A stretch of DNA of 64,000 bases from GAS188 sp963794475 (GTDB lineage Bacteria; Pseudomonadota; Alphaproteobacteria; Rhizobiales; Beijerinckiaceae): assembly GCA_963794475.1 (NCBI GenBank), contig CAWCDW010000002.1, forward strand, positions 868,001 through 932,000, read 5' to 3'. How positions within the stretch are numbered: the stretch's first letter is position 1; each line of letters opens with the position of its first letter. Both the position numbers and the translations under genes were made by a program. Below the pieces are notes generated by a model, which saw only the letters and a program-made list of their open reading frames with translations, made no database searches and was not told the origin of the DNA. This document shows, in pieces, positions 26,837-34,404 of the stretch.

Positions 26837-28005
26837 CTCGATTAATCTCTGAGCCGGCGGCTGACGAAGCGCCCGCGCTTGACCTCGAAGCGCCCAGGCG
26901 AAATGGTCGCGCCATGAAGAGCGGCGGCATTCTTCCGGGGCATGAGATCGAGGCGCTCGTCGCAAAAGGCGCGATCGCGGCCGCGCGTCCGCTGGTCGAG
27001 GGGCAGATCCAGCCCGCAAGTCTCGATTTGCGCCTCGGCGCACGCGCCTGGCGCGTGCGCGCGAGCTTCCTGCCCGGACCGCATCGCAAGGTTTCAGATT
27101 GCCTTGCGAAGCTCAATGCGCATGAGATCGACCTCGACAGCGAGCAAGGCGCGGTGCTCGAGAGAAATTGCGTCTACATCGCCGAGGTCGAGGAGAGCCT
27201 CGCGCTTTCCGCCTCCTTGTCGGCGGCGGCCAATCCCAAGAGTTCGACGGGGCGGCTCGACGTCTTCACGCGCGTCATCACCGATCGCGCCGACCGTTTC
27301 GACATCATCAAGCCCGGCTATGCGGGAAAGCTCTATGCCGAAGTTTCCCCGCGCACCTTTCCGGTGCTGGCGCGGCGCGGCTCCAGGCTCGCCCAGCTTC
27401 GCTTGCGCACCGGCGAGGCGAGGCTCGGCGACAATGAGCTCGCCGAGCTGCACGAGCGCGAGACCCTCGTCGCTGGGCTCAACCCTTCCTTCGCCTCCGG
27501 CATCGCGGTGAGCGTCGATCTCGCTGGGACCAACGCCTCGACCGTGATCGGCTATCGCGCCAAAAGCCACACCGGGCTCATCGATGTCGATCGCGCCGAC
27601 GCTTACGACGCAGGCGAGTTCTGGGAGCCGCTCACCTCGGCCGATCGGACGCTCGTCCTCGATCCCGATCAATTCTACATCCTCGCCTCGCGCGAAGCGG
27701 TGCATGTGCCGCCCGATTACGCCGCCGAGATGATGCCCTTCGATCCGTTGGTCGGAGAATTCCGGGTGCATTACGCAGGTTTCTTCGATCCTGGCTTCGG
27801 CCATGCTGCCGCCGGCGGCCATGGGAGCCGCGCCGTTCTCGAGGTGCGCTCGCGCGACGTGCCCTTCATCCTCGAGGACGGCCAAACCGTGGCGCGGCTC
27901 GTTTATGAGCGCCTCTCCGAGCGGCCGAAGGCACTTTACGGGAGCGACCTCGGCTCACATTACCAGGCGCAAGGGTTGAAGCTCTCGAAGCATTTCCGGG
28001 TCTAA
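26833..28005 (+). CDS. dcd: 2'-deoxycytidine 5'-triphosphate deaminase, double-length alphaproteobacterial type
   Basis: This 390-residue protein contains two dUTPase/dCTP-deaminase folds in tandem, the form typical of alphaproteobacteria. It should convert dCTP to dUTP for thymidylate supply. Readable motifs are GQIQPASLDLRLG, AAANPKSSTGRLDVFTRV and PGYAGKLYAEVSPRTFPV in the first half, and GEFRVHYAGFFDPGFGH in the second. ATG 26833 overlaps the MaoC stop (ATGA), which suggests translational coupling. A second Met at 26914 (MKSGGILPG) is closer to the usual family start, so the first 27 residues may not be translated. Confidence 0.87.
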   Translation: MTRLISEPAADEAPALDLEAPRRNGRAMKSGGILPGHEIEALVAKGAIAAARPLVEGQIQPASLDLRLGARAWRVRASFLPGPHRKVSDCLAKLNAHEIDLDSEQGAVLERNCVYIAEVEESLALSASLSAAANPKSSTGRLDVFTRVITDRADRFDIIKPGYAGKLYAEVSPRTFPVLARRGSRLAQLRLRTGEARLGDNELAELHERETLVAGLNPSFASGIAVSVDLAGTNASTVIGYRAKSHTGLIDVDRADAYDAGEFWEPLTSADRTLVLDPDQFYILASREAVHVPPDYAAEMMPFDPLVGEFRVHYAGFFDPGFGHAAAGGHGSRAVLEVRSRDVPFILEDGQTVARLVYERLSERPKALYGSDLGSHYQAQGLKLSKHFRV

Positions 28006-28137
28006 GAACGCGAGCTAATGCATTTAATCTTCATTAGGCCACTAGGCCGGAATTAAGCTGTGCCGTTCGCGCAATTTTGATGAGAAAAGCGCCCATAGCT
28101 GCGCTATCTCGATTTCCCTGTTCGCAAGGTACTTAGG

Positions 28138-28452
28138 ATGTGGAGCCCTCTGAAGAAGTTTCTTGCCCGCTCAAAAACCCTTAGCTCGTCCTTCGGCGAG
28201 GTAATTTTTGAAACTGAGACGATACAGGGCCAGTCGTCATACTCTCTCTTCCAATGGCGAATAAAGAAGGGATTGGACGAGAAGTCGATTTTCGTTGCCC
28301 TTAAGCTCTTGCCTGATGCTTACATGGGGCCGGAAGGGAGACCGATAAATTACATCAGCTTCGACATCGCAAGCGCAGAGCTGGCGAGAGCTGAACTCGA
28401 TCGGTGCATCGCCGAGTACTATAGACTTACTGACGCTGCTGGGGCGACATAA
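28138..28452 (+). CDS. Hypothetical protein
   Basis: I do not recognise this 104-residue product. It is less GC-rich than its neighbours and has a balanced composition with beta-strand-like segments (GEVIFETETIQG, YSLFQWRIKKGL, KSIFVALKLLP) and a C-terminal helix (AELARAELDRCIAEYYRLTD). These are unlike the Arg/Ala-rich frames produced by chance in this genome. It stands alone, 132 bases after dcd and convergent with the riboflavin gene. Confidence 0.5.
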   Translation: MWSPLKKFLARSKTLSSSFGEVIFETETIQGQSSYSLFQWRIKKGLDEKSIFVALKLLPDAYMGPEGRPINYISFDIASAELARAELDRCIAEYYRLTDAAGAT

Positions 28453-28490
28453 TCCAGATCCGTTGCCCAGTGCAACAAAGGCAATCTCGC

Positions 28491-29798
28491 TCATCCGTCG
28501 ACCGCCTCCGTCTTGACGATCTCGATGCCGAAGCCCGAGAGCCCGACATAGGTCATCTCATGGGACGACAAGAGCCGGATCGACGACACGCCGAGATCGC
28601 GAAGGATCTGGGCGCCGACGCCGATCTCGCGCCATTGGCGCGTGCGCTCGGCCTCCGAGCTTGAGCGCTCGCCATCTGGAAGCTTCGCGACAGGCACGCC
28701 CGAGGTGCCGTCGCGCAGGTAGATGAGCACGCCGCGCCCCGCCTCCTTGAAGCGCGCGAGCGACCCGTTGATGGCTTTGCCGCCGCCGAAAACGTCCTGA
28801 AGGATATGGGCGCGATGGAGCCTCGTCAGCACGTCGCGTCCGTCCCCGAGCTCGCCATGCACGAAGGCGAAATGGTTCACCGCATCGAAAGGGGTGGAGA
28901 AGGCGTGGCCTTGCAGCGAGCCGATCGCGGTCTCGACCGGAAAGGAGGCGACACGCTCGACGAGCTTCTCGCGCGATTGGCGGTAAGCGATGAGGTCGGC
29001 AACGGTGAGGAGCTTGAGCTTGTGGCGCTTGGCGAACTCCGTGACCTGGCGGCCCTTCATCACCGTGCCGTCGTCGTTCACGAGCTCGGCGAGCACGCCG
29101 ACCGGGGGCAGGCCCGCGAGGCGGCAAAGATCGACGCAAGCTTCGGTGTGCCCCGTGCGCATGAGCACGCCCCCGTCCCTCGCGATCAACGGAAACACAT
29201 GGCCCGGACGCACGAAATCCGAGGCGCCCATGTTGCCGTTGGCGAGCGCACGCACGGTGTTGGTGCGCTCTTCGGCGGAGATGCCGGTCGTGAGGCCGTG
29301 GCGAACGTCGACGGAGACGGTGAAGGCCGTGCCGAGTGGAGCATCATTTGTCGACACCATCGGATCGAGGCGCAAGCGGCGCGCCTCTTCGGCCGGCAAG
29401 GGCGCGCAAACGATACCGGAGGTGTGACGCACGATGAAGGCCATCGCTTGCGGCGTCGCCAAGGATGCGGCGATGAAAAGATCGCCCTCCCCTTCCCGAT
29501 CCTCATCGTCCGAGACGACGACGATCTCGCCGGCCTTGAAGGCGGCGATTGCCGAAGACACGCTGTCAGCCACGACATTATCCTTCCCGTTCGGCCCCTT
29601 TGCGGGCGCGAGCCCGAGGAAATCATTCGGCGTGACCGCGCCTTCTGTTTCCTTGAAGATCAGCGTCGCCGTCTCGCGCGAAATCCAGGCGCGCTCCAGA
29701 TTGCAGAATTGCGTCACGGCGCCAGGCGAAACACCGATGGCGCGCGCAAAATCCGCGCGCTTGACCTTTTTCCTTTCAAGCCATGCGGCGAGTTTCAT
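28491..29798 (-). CDS. ribB: HTH-RibB fusion: 3,4-dihydroxy-2-butanone-4-phosphate synthase with degenerate RibA domain
   Basis: The 435-residue protein has three parts. Residues 1-60 are a Cro/cI-type HTH (RADFARAIGVSPGAVTQFCN). Residues 76-280 are a complete RibB, which makes the four-carbon riboflavin precursor from ribulose 5-phosphate (DDEDREGEGD at 98-107, RTGHTEACVDLCRLAG at 214-229). Residues 300-435 are RibA-like, but the three zinc cysteines of GTP cyclohydrolase II are replaced: the usual SECLTGDVFGSLRCDC reads RAHILQDVFGGGKAIN, with His331, Ala342 and Asn344. GTP cyclohydrolase activity is therefore unlikely. Start: ATG 29798 follows AGGG. Operator-like palindromes lie just upstream and no FMN riboswitch is visible. 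Confidence 0.9.
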   Translation of the reverse strand: MKLAAWLERKKVKRADFARAIGVSPGAVTQFCNLERAWISRETATLIFKETEGAVTPNDFLGLAPAKGPNGKDNVVADSVSSAIAAFKAGEIVVVSDDEDREGEGDLFIAASLATPQAMAFIVRHTSGIVCAPLPAEEARRLRLDPMVSTNDAPLGTAFTVSVDVRHGLTTGISAEERTNTVRALANGNMGASDFVRPGHVFPLIARDGGVLMRTGHTEACVDLCRLAGLPPVGVLAELVNDDGTVMKGRQVTEFAKRHKLKLLTVADLIAYRQSREKLVERVASFPVETAIGSLQGHAFSTPFDAVNHFAFVHGELGDGRDVLTRLHRAHILQDVFGGGKAINGSLARFKEAGRGVLIYLRDGTSGVPVAKLPDGERSSSEAERTRQWREIGVGAQILRDLGVSSIRLLSSHEMTYVGLSGFGIEIVKTEAVDG

Positions 29799-29816
29799 GG
29801 TCAGCCCTAACGCCAT

Positions 29817-29875
29817 TTTAGTATCGTTTAAATGCGCTACCCTTGGCAAGCCAATGGATTTTTAGCAAAACTAAA
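29817..29875 (-). promoter_or_regulatory. Paired TTTAG-type palindromes before the HTH-RibB gene
   Basis: TTTAGCAAAACTAAA (29861-29875) is a perfect TTTAG-N5-CTAAA inverted repeat. A weaker copy, TTTAGTATCGTTTAA, is at 29817-29831, 44 bases away (about four helical turns). Both lie in the spacer directly before the gene whose product carries an HTH domain, which suggests self-regulation. Confidence 0.45.
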
Positions 29876-29928
29876 CCTGGGGCGCTGACGACGGCCGACG
29901 CCGACGCTTGTGGGCGGCAATACCTCGA

Positions 29929-31041
29929 TCAGCGCGGAAAAGGCCAGCGTGGCGGATCGCCGACTTGGGCGCGCTGGCGCAAATAATGGTCCGCTATCAC
30001 ACAAGCGAGCATGGCTTCCCCGACCGGCACCGCGCGAATGCCGACACAGGGGTCGTGACGGCCCTTGGTCGCGATCTCGCGCTCCGCGCCGAAACGATCG
30101 ACCGTGCGGCGGGGAGAGAGGATGGACGAAGTGGGCTTCACGGCAAAGCGCGCGACGATCGGCTGTCCGGTCGAGATGCCGCCGAGGATGCCGCCGGCAT
30201 GATTGGAAAGAAAGGTGATGCCTTCATTGCCGGCCCGCATCTCGTCGGCGTTCTCCTCACCCGACAGGCTCGCGGCCGCAAAGCCTTCTCCGATCTCGAC
30301 CCCCTTCACCGCGTTGATGCTCATCAGCGCGGCCGCGATGTCGGCGTCGAGCTTGCCGTAGACCGGCGCGCCGAGCCCCGCCGGCACACCTTCGGCCACC
30401 ACCTCGATCACCGCGCCAAGCGACGAGCCGCGCTTTCGCACCGCGTCAAGCTCTTCGGCGAAACGCGCCGCGGCCTCGGCGTCGGGGGTGAAGAAGGCGT
30501 TGCGCTCGACCTCATCCCAATCCCAATGGGCGCGATCGATGCGCGAGGCCCCCATCTGCACGAGCGCGCCGCGAACCGTCATGGCGGGCAGGACCTTGCG
30601 CGCGATGGCGCCGGCCGCGACCCGCATCGCGGTCTCGCGCGCCGAGGAACGCCCGCCGCCGCGATAATCGCGAAAGCCGTATTTCAGATCATAGGAGACG
30701 TCGGCGTGGCCGGGGCGATAGGCGTCCCTGATCTCATCGTAATCCTTCGAGCGCTTATCCTCGTTGTCGATGAGGAGGCCGATCGGCGTGCCGGTAGTAA
30801 CCTGCGCCTTGATGCGATCGTCGGCGAAGACGCCCGACACGATCTTCACGCGGTCCGGCTCGCGCCTTTGCGTGGTGAAGCGTGACTGGCCCGGACGCCG
30901 ACGATCGAGATCGCGTTGAATATCGGCTTCGGAAAGCGGGATGCCGGGCGGGCAGCCGTCGACGACGCAGCCGATCGAAACCCCATGGCTCTCGCCGAAG
31001 GTGGTGACGCGGAAGAGATGTCCGAAGCTGTTATGCGACAT
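29929..31041 (-). CDS. aroC: Chorismate synthase
   Basis: This 370-residue enzyme catalyses the last shikimate-pathway step, 5-enolpyruvylshikimate 3-phosphate to chorismate, with reduced FMN. The N-terminal signature GHLFRVTTFGESHG contains the active-site His. Further family motifs are RRRPGQSRFTTQRREPD, YRPGHADVSYDLKYG and DYRGGGRSSARETAMRVAAGA, and near the C-terminus GRHDPCVGIRAVPVGEAM. ATG 31041 gives MSHNSFGHLF; an upstream in-frame start at 31152 would add unrelated residues. The gene is divergent from the DUF1491 gene. Chorismate feeds trpE(G) further along the window. Confidence 0.97.
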   Translation of the reverse strand: MSHNSFGHLFRVTTFGESHGVSIGCVVDGCPPGIPLSEADIQRDLDRRRPGQSRFTTQRREPDRVKIVSGVFADDRIKAQVTTGTPIGLLIDNEDKRSKDYDEIRDAYRPGHADVSYDLKYGFRDYRGGGRSSARETAMRVAAGAIARKVLPAMTVRGALVQMGASRIDRAHWDWDEVERNAFFTPDAEAAARFAEELDAVRKRGSSLGAVIEVVAEGVPAGLGAPVYGKLDADIAAALMSINAVKGVEIGEGFAAASLSGEENADEMRAGNEGITFLSNHAGGILGGISTGQPIVARFAVKPTSSILSPRRTVDRFGAEREIATKGRHDPCVGIRAVPVGEAMLACVIADHYLRQRAQVGDPPRWPFPR

Positions 31042-31214
31042 CGAAGGCGCCTCGGCTATGCGAGCGACCGGCGGCCCGCCCCCGATCCCATATCGGCGAA
31101 AGTGAATTCGACCGGCTGAGAAGGTGATTGCTTCGAGAAAGGCGAAAGTCAACCGGGCGCGAGATCATCGCCGGCCTCTTGACCCGCCCTGAATTTGCGA
31201 GGCATCGAAGCGCC

Positions 31215-31559
31215 ATGCGGCTTCGCAGCGACATCTGGGTTTCGGCATATCTTCGCCGGTGCGCATCTGAGGGCGTCACCGCCGTCCTGCGCCGGCGCGG
31301 CGCGGCGGAAGCCGGCACGATCTTCGTCAAAGTGGACAGGCTCGACGACTCCGCCACTCTCTACGGCCCGGCTCCGCCGACGGAAGAGCTCCCCCAAGGC
31401 GTCGATCGCCTGTTCACGCGATTGCACGCGCCTTTGACCGTGACGCCGGCCGAAACCGAGGCACGGCTCGCCAAGGAGCGCCGCTTCGACCCCGACCTCT
31501 GGATCGTCGAGGTCGAGGATCGCGACGGCCGCTCGTTCTTGGATCTTGCGGGCCCGTAA
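31215..31559 (+). CDS. DUF1491 family protein
   Basis: This 114-residue protein matches DUF1491, a family confined largely to alphaproteobacteria. Typical features are the start MRLRSDIWVSAYLRRC, then VLRRRGAAEAGTIFVKVDRLD, and the C-terminal ERRFDPDLWIVEVEDRDGR. The function is unknown. The frame is open back to 31128, but the family begins at ATG 31215. Confidence 0.85.
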   Translation: MRLRSDIWVSAYLRRCASEGVTAVLRRRGAAEAGTIFVKVDRLDDSATLYGPAPPTEELPQGVDRLFTRLHAPLTVTPAETEARLAKERRFDPDLWIVEVEDRDGRSFLDLAGP

Positions 31560-31627
31560 GCGCGCCAAGCGGACATTTTTGCCGATCGAAGAGTGCAGGC
31601 GCGCCTCTTGGTGCAAGACAAACTGCC

Positions 31628-32725
31628 TCAACGGACGCGCTCGCGCCGCTTGAACGCGCTCGCGAGAGCGGGTTCCGCTCCCGGCAAAGTCGCCGCACGC
31701 GCCGGGCGCTGCGCCGCCAGATGGCGCGGCGGCCGCGGCCTGACCTGAGCGAAGGCCTCGACGACCATGGCGGCGGCCGCCGCGCTCGTCTCGCGCGCCA
31801 GCCGCTCGAGCGAAAAAATGCGCTCGACGGAGCGCGAGAGGTGGAGGCCGCGCCGCAACAGCAACGTCACGATCGGTTCCGGCCGCGCCCCGCAAGCGCG
31901 CAAGGCGAGGACGAGCGCCTCGCCGGTCGGGTCGTCGACGATTCTGCTCGCATCGTCGAAGCCGAGATCGAGCCAAATCGCGAGCGCCTCGGCGAGCTTC
32001 TCCTTCCCCTGCCCCGCGAGCGCCAGGACGGCCTCGTCGCGATCGCGCCGCGCGAAGGGGCTCGGGCGCACCCTCATCAAATAGCCGCGGCGTGTCGCCT
32101 CGGCCGCGATCGCGGCCCGTTCCTGCGGCTCGGCCTCGAGGAAGAGCGCGCAGCGTTCGCGAAAGGCGAGGCTTGGCCGGGCAAGCATAAGCTTGGCGAG
32201 CACGAGATTGCCGCGCGCCCTGGCGCAGAGAAGCGACACGACATCGGGCGGCAGATCGCGCTTCGACTTTTGCGCAAGCGCGAGATCGGTCGGGGCTTCG
32301 TCGCGATAGACGAGGATGCGCGCAGTCGCCTCGGCAAGGCCGTCGCGCGCTGCGATGGCGGCCGCCACCCGGCGCGAACCCCGCTCGGCCAGAATGTCGA
32401 GCGTGCGCTGATCGAGCATGGCCGCGTCGCGCAGCGTCGCAAAGCTCGCTTCGTCCTCGCGCGCCAAGAGCGCCTCGATCACGCCGCGCGGGGTCTCGTC
32501 ATGGCGGGCGAGCTTGTCCGCCACCGCCATGGCCGTGCGCGTGTCGACGATGCGGATCAGAGGTTCGACGAGTGCCTCGAATTGAAGGAGCTCGTCGCGG
32601 GTGTGCAACATTCGCCCGACAAAGAGATCCGTGAGCACGCGGGCCAGCACCATGCGCGCATCGATGCCGTCGGCCTTGGCGGCAGCGATGAGCGGGCTGA
32701 TCTCGGGGAAAGCATCAGGCGGCAT
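31628..32725 (-). CDS. DUF2336 domain-containing protein
   Basis: This 365-residue, largely helical protein matches DUF2336, alphaproteobacterial proteins with HEAT-like repeats. Several regular helical pairs are visible, such as ALVEPLIRIVDTRTAMAVAD, FATLRDAAMLDQRTLDILA and RRVAAAIAARDGLAEATARI. The C-terminal 35 residues are a basic, Ala/Arg-rich tail. Function unknown; a scaffold or signalling-partner role is only an inference from the repeat fold. ATG 32725 is preferred to the TTG at 32737. Confidence 0.82.
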   Translation of the reverse strand: MPPDAFPEISPLIAAAKADGIDARMVLARVLTDLFVGRMLHTRDELLQFEALVEPLIRIVDTRTAMAVADKLARHDETPRGVIEALLAREDEASFATLRDAAMLDQRTLDILAERGSRRVAAAIAARDGLAEATARILVYRDEAPTDLALAQKSKRDLPPDVVSLLCARARGNLVLAKLMLARPSLAFRERCALFLEAEPQERAAIAAEATRRGYLMRVRPSPFARRDRDEAVLALAGQGKEKLAEALAIWLDLGFDDASRIVDDPTGEALVLALRACGARPEPIVTLLLRRGLHLSRSVERIFSLERLARETSAAAAAMVVEAFAQVRPRPPRHLAAQRPARAATLPGAEPALASAFKRRERVR

Positions 32726-32961
32726 CGGCGGTGGCAAACCCCTGAAGAGCGTGATCGGACATGCACGGAAATTACGTCCATCGCCGTTAGCATCACGTTA
32801 ACCAAGCTCCCCCAGCATAGCGGCTGGGACGAGTGGAGCGCGGCTGGGCTCATGTTGTGTCCGTCCGCGTGTTGATGGTCAGGATCGAGGAGCGCGGCGA
32901 GGCGGTGACCGGTGACGGGCGCGCCTCTCGGGCAAGGCGACCGCAAGCAAGTGGGGACCTC

Positions 32962-33189
32962 ATGGGCCACGTCATCTCTCTGCCGGAGGCCGCACGGACC
33001 GCGCCGTATCGGCGCCGCGAGCCTGTGCCCGAAGGCGGCGCCACGATCAGCCTCTTCCTCGGCGTGCGCTATGAGCGCTGGGGCGCGCCGGCCGATGGCG
33101 CCAAACGCGGCGAGAGCCCGGGCCGCGAGCCGGCTATCGCCCAGCCGATGCCTGAGCAAGGCGAGATCACCACCGCCGACGTCGCCTGA
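32962..33189 (+). CDS. Small conserved hypothetical protein
   Basis: This 75-residue frame ends its ordered part with GGATISLFLGVRYERWG, a motif (strand plus LFxGVRYER) that recurs in short proteins of many Hyphomicrobiales; I rely on that for calling it. The N-terminus MGHVISLPEAAR also resembles those proteins. The remainder is low complexity. Function unknown. The 236 bases before it hold nothing else I recognise. Confidence 0.5.
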   Translation: MGHVISLPEAARTAPYRRREPVPEGGATISLFLGVRYERWGAPADGAKRGESPGREPAIAQPMPEQGEITTADVA

Positions 33190-33263
33190 CGTCGGGTAAT
33201 CGAAGGTCGGCGCCGATTGCGCTTTTCAGCTGCCCGTCTCGCCTGGGACAGGCGCCCTCGCGC

Positions 33264-33827
33264 TCACTCGACATGCTGGCAGGTCGCGCGCGCGACCAGC
33301 GCCTTCGCGGCCTGACGTTGGCTCGGAAACAATGCGAGCGCCCGGAATACCGCAAAACCGCGCGTGCGCGACGAGACGGCACGCACCTCGCCGCTCGGGT
33401 TGTCCGGGTCGTCATCGGCGGCACGCTCCGCCGCCTGGGCCGGCGTCAGCGCCACCACCTCGAGGCGGCCGTTCTCCGCGGCCGAATTCGACAAGGCGAA
33501 GAAGGCGCCGCCCCCCTCTTGATGAAGCGCGATCGACGAGAAGCCGTCGGCGCCGGCCGGCAGCGAGACCTTGACCGGGCCGGCCGCGAGATCGAAGGAG
33601 CACACCGCCGCCGCGACGCCGGGGTCCTCCATCGCATCGACAAACGCCTCGTGCCCGTCGAGCGCGACGAGCCGAAGCTCGGGCGCAAGGCGCGATACGA
33701 GGGAGAACGCATCCGCATGCGACAGGCTCGGCACGGAAAGCACGCTCACGATGTGCACCGCGATGGCGATGAGGACAAGGCATGCGATCAGCCTCATCGC
33801 CCCGGCGAGCTTGCCGATCAAGCGCAT
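33264..33827 (-). CDS. DUF1254-like membrane-anchored protein
   Basis: This 187-residue product has one N-terminal hydrophobic helix (MRLIACLVLIAIAVHIVSVL) and a periplasmic domain with AAVCSFDLAAGPVKVSLPAG and GFSSIALHQEGG, a pattern I associate with stand-alone DUF1254-type proteins. ATG 33827 overlaps the end of the DUF1214 gene by ten bases; a start at 33797 is also possible. It forms a probable three-gene unit with PBP1A and DUF1214. Function unknown. Confidence 0.7.
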   Translation of the reverse strand: MRLIGKLAGAMRLIACLVLIAIAVHIVSVLSVPSLSHADAFSLVSRLAPELRLVALDGHEAFVDAMEDPGVAAAVCSFDLAAGPVKVSLPAGADGFSSIALHQEGGGAFFALSNSAAENGRLEVVALTPAQAAERAADDDPDNPSGEVRAVSSRTRGFAVFRALALFPSQRQAAKALVARATCQHVE

Positions 33828-34390
33828 GCGAGCCTCGTGACCGCGGGCACCTGCTCGGGCGTCACGGAGACGCCGGTGCCGATCGGCGTGTCGTAGAGCC
33901 GCAAGAGCAGCACAAAACCGCCCCCGGGCGCGGGCAGCCAATCACCCGGCATGACTTGCGAGCCGACATTGATGGCAAAGCCGCCCTTCGCGTCCCGGCT
34001 CAGCTCGGTCGAGGTGAAGGCCTGGCGCTGCGCCGCGTTGGCGACAAGATGGCCCGCCTCATCGAACAGGGTGAGGCTCCAGAAGCGGGCGGCCGGCGTG
34101 GCGCCGGAGACCGAATAGGCGCAGCGCCCATCGAGCTTGCGCCCTTGCGAATCACGCCGCGCCGTCAAGGTGAAACCCTCGCCCGAGGCCAGCGGAATGA
34201 CGCCCGAGCGCGCCCTCTCGGCTTGCGCGTAGGGATCGGCCGACACCAGGCTTTCCGAGACCCGCATCTCCCAGGAGCCGGCGCGAACGAGATCCCCCGA
34301 GACATTGCGGTCGAGCGCAAGCTCGGCGCTTCTGAGCCCGATGACGGCTCCGCCGAAGAGCACCACGAGGATCGAGAGAATGCGCAGCAT
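33818..34390 (-). CDS. DUF1214 domain-containing protein
   Basis: This 190-residue protein has a signal-anchor helix (LRILSILVVLFGGAVIGL) and a DUF1214 domain. The domain includes GRCAYSVSGATPAARFWSLTLFD, NVGSQVMPGDWLPAPGGGFVLLLRLYDTP in pieces, and a terminal LPAVT-like segment (VPAVTRLACA). In longer proteins DUF1254 and DUF1214 occur fused; here they are separate adjacent genes. It starts 15 bases after the PBP1A stop and overlaps the next gene, so the three are likely cotranscribed. Function unknown; cell-envelope location is inferred. Confidence 0.85.
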   Translation of the reverse strand: MLRILSILVVLFGGAVIGLRSAELALDRNVSGDLVRAGSWEMRVSESLVSADPYAQAERARSGVIPLASGEGFTLTARRDSQGRKLDGRCAYSVSGATPAARFWSLTLFDEAGHLVANAAQRQAFTSTELSRDAKGGFAINVGSQVMPGDWLPAPGGGFVLLLRLYDTPIGTGVSVTPEQVPAVTRLACA

Positions 34391-34404
34391 GTGCGGCGTC
34401 CGGA

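Noticed and set aside
29799..29928. Possible FMN riboswitch before the ribB gene
   Set aside because: None of the conserved RFN-element segments is present; palindromes suggest protein control instead.
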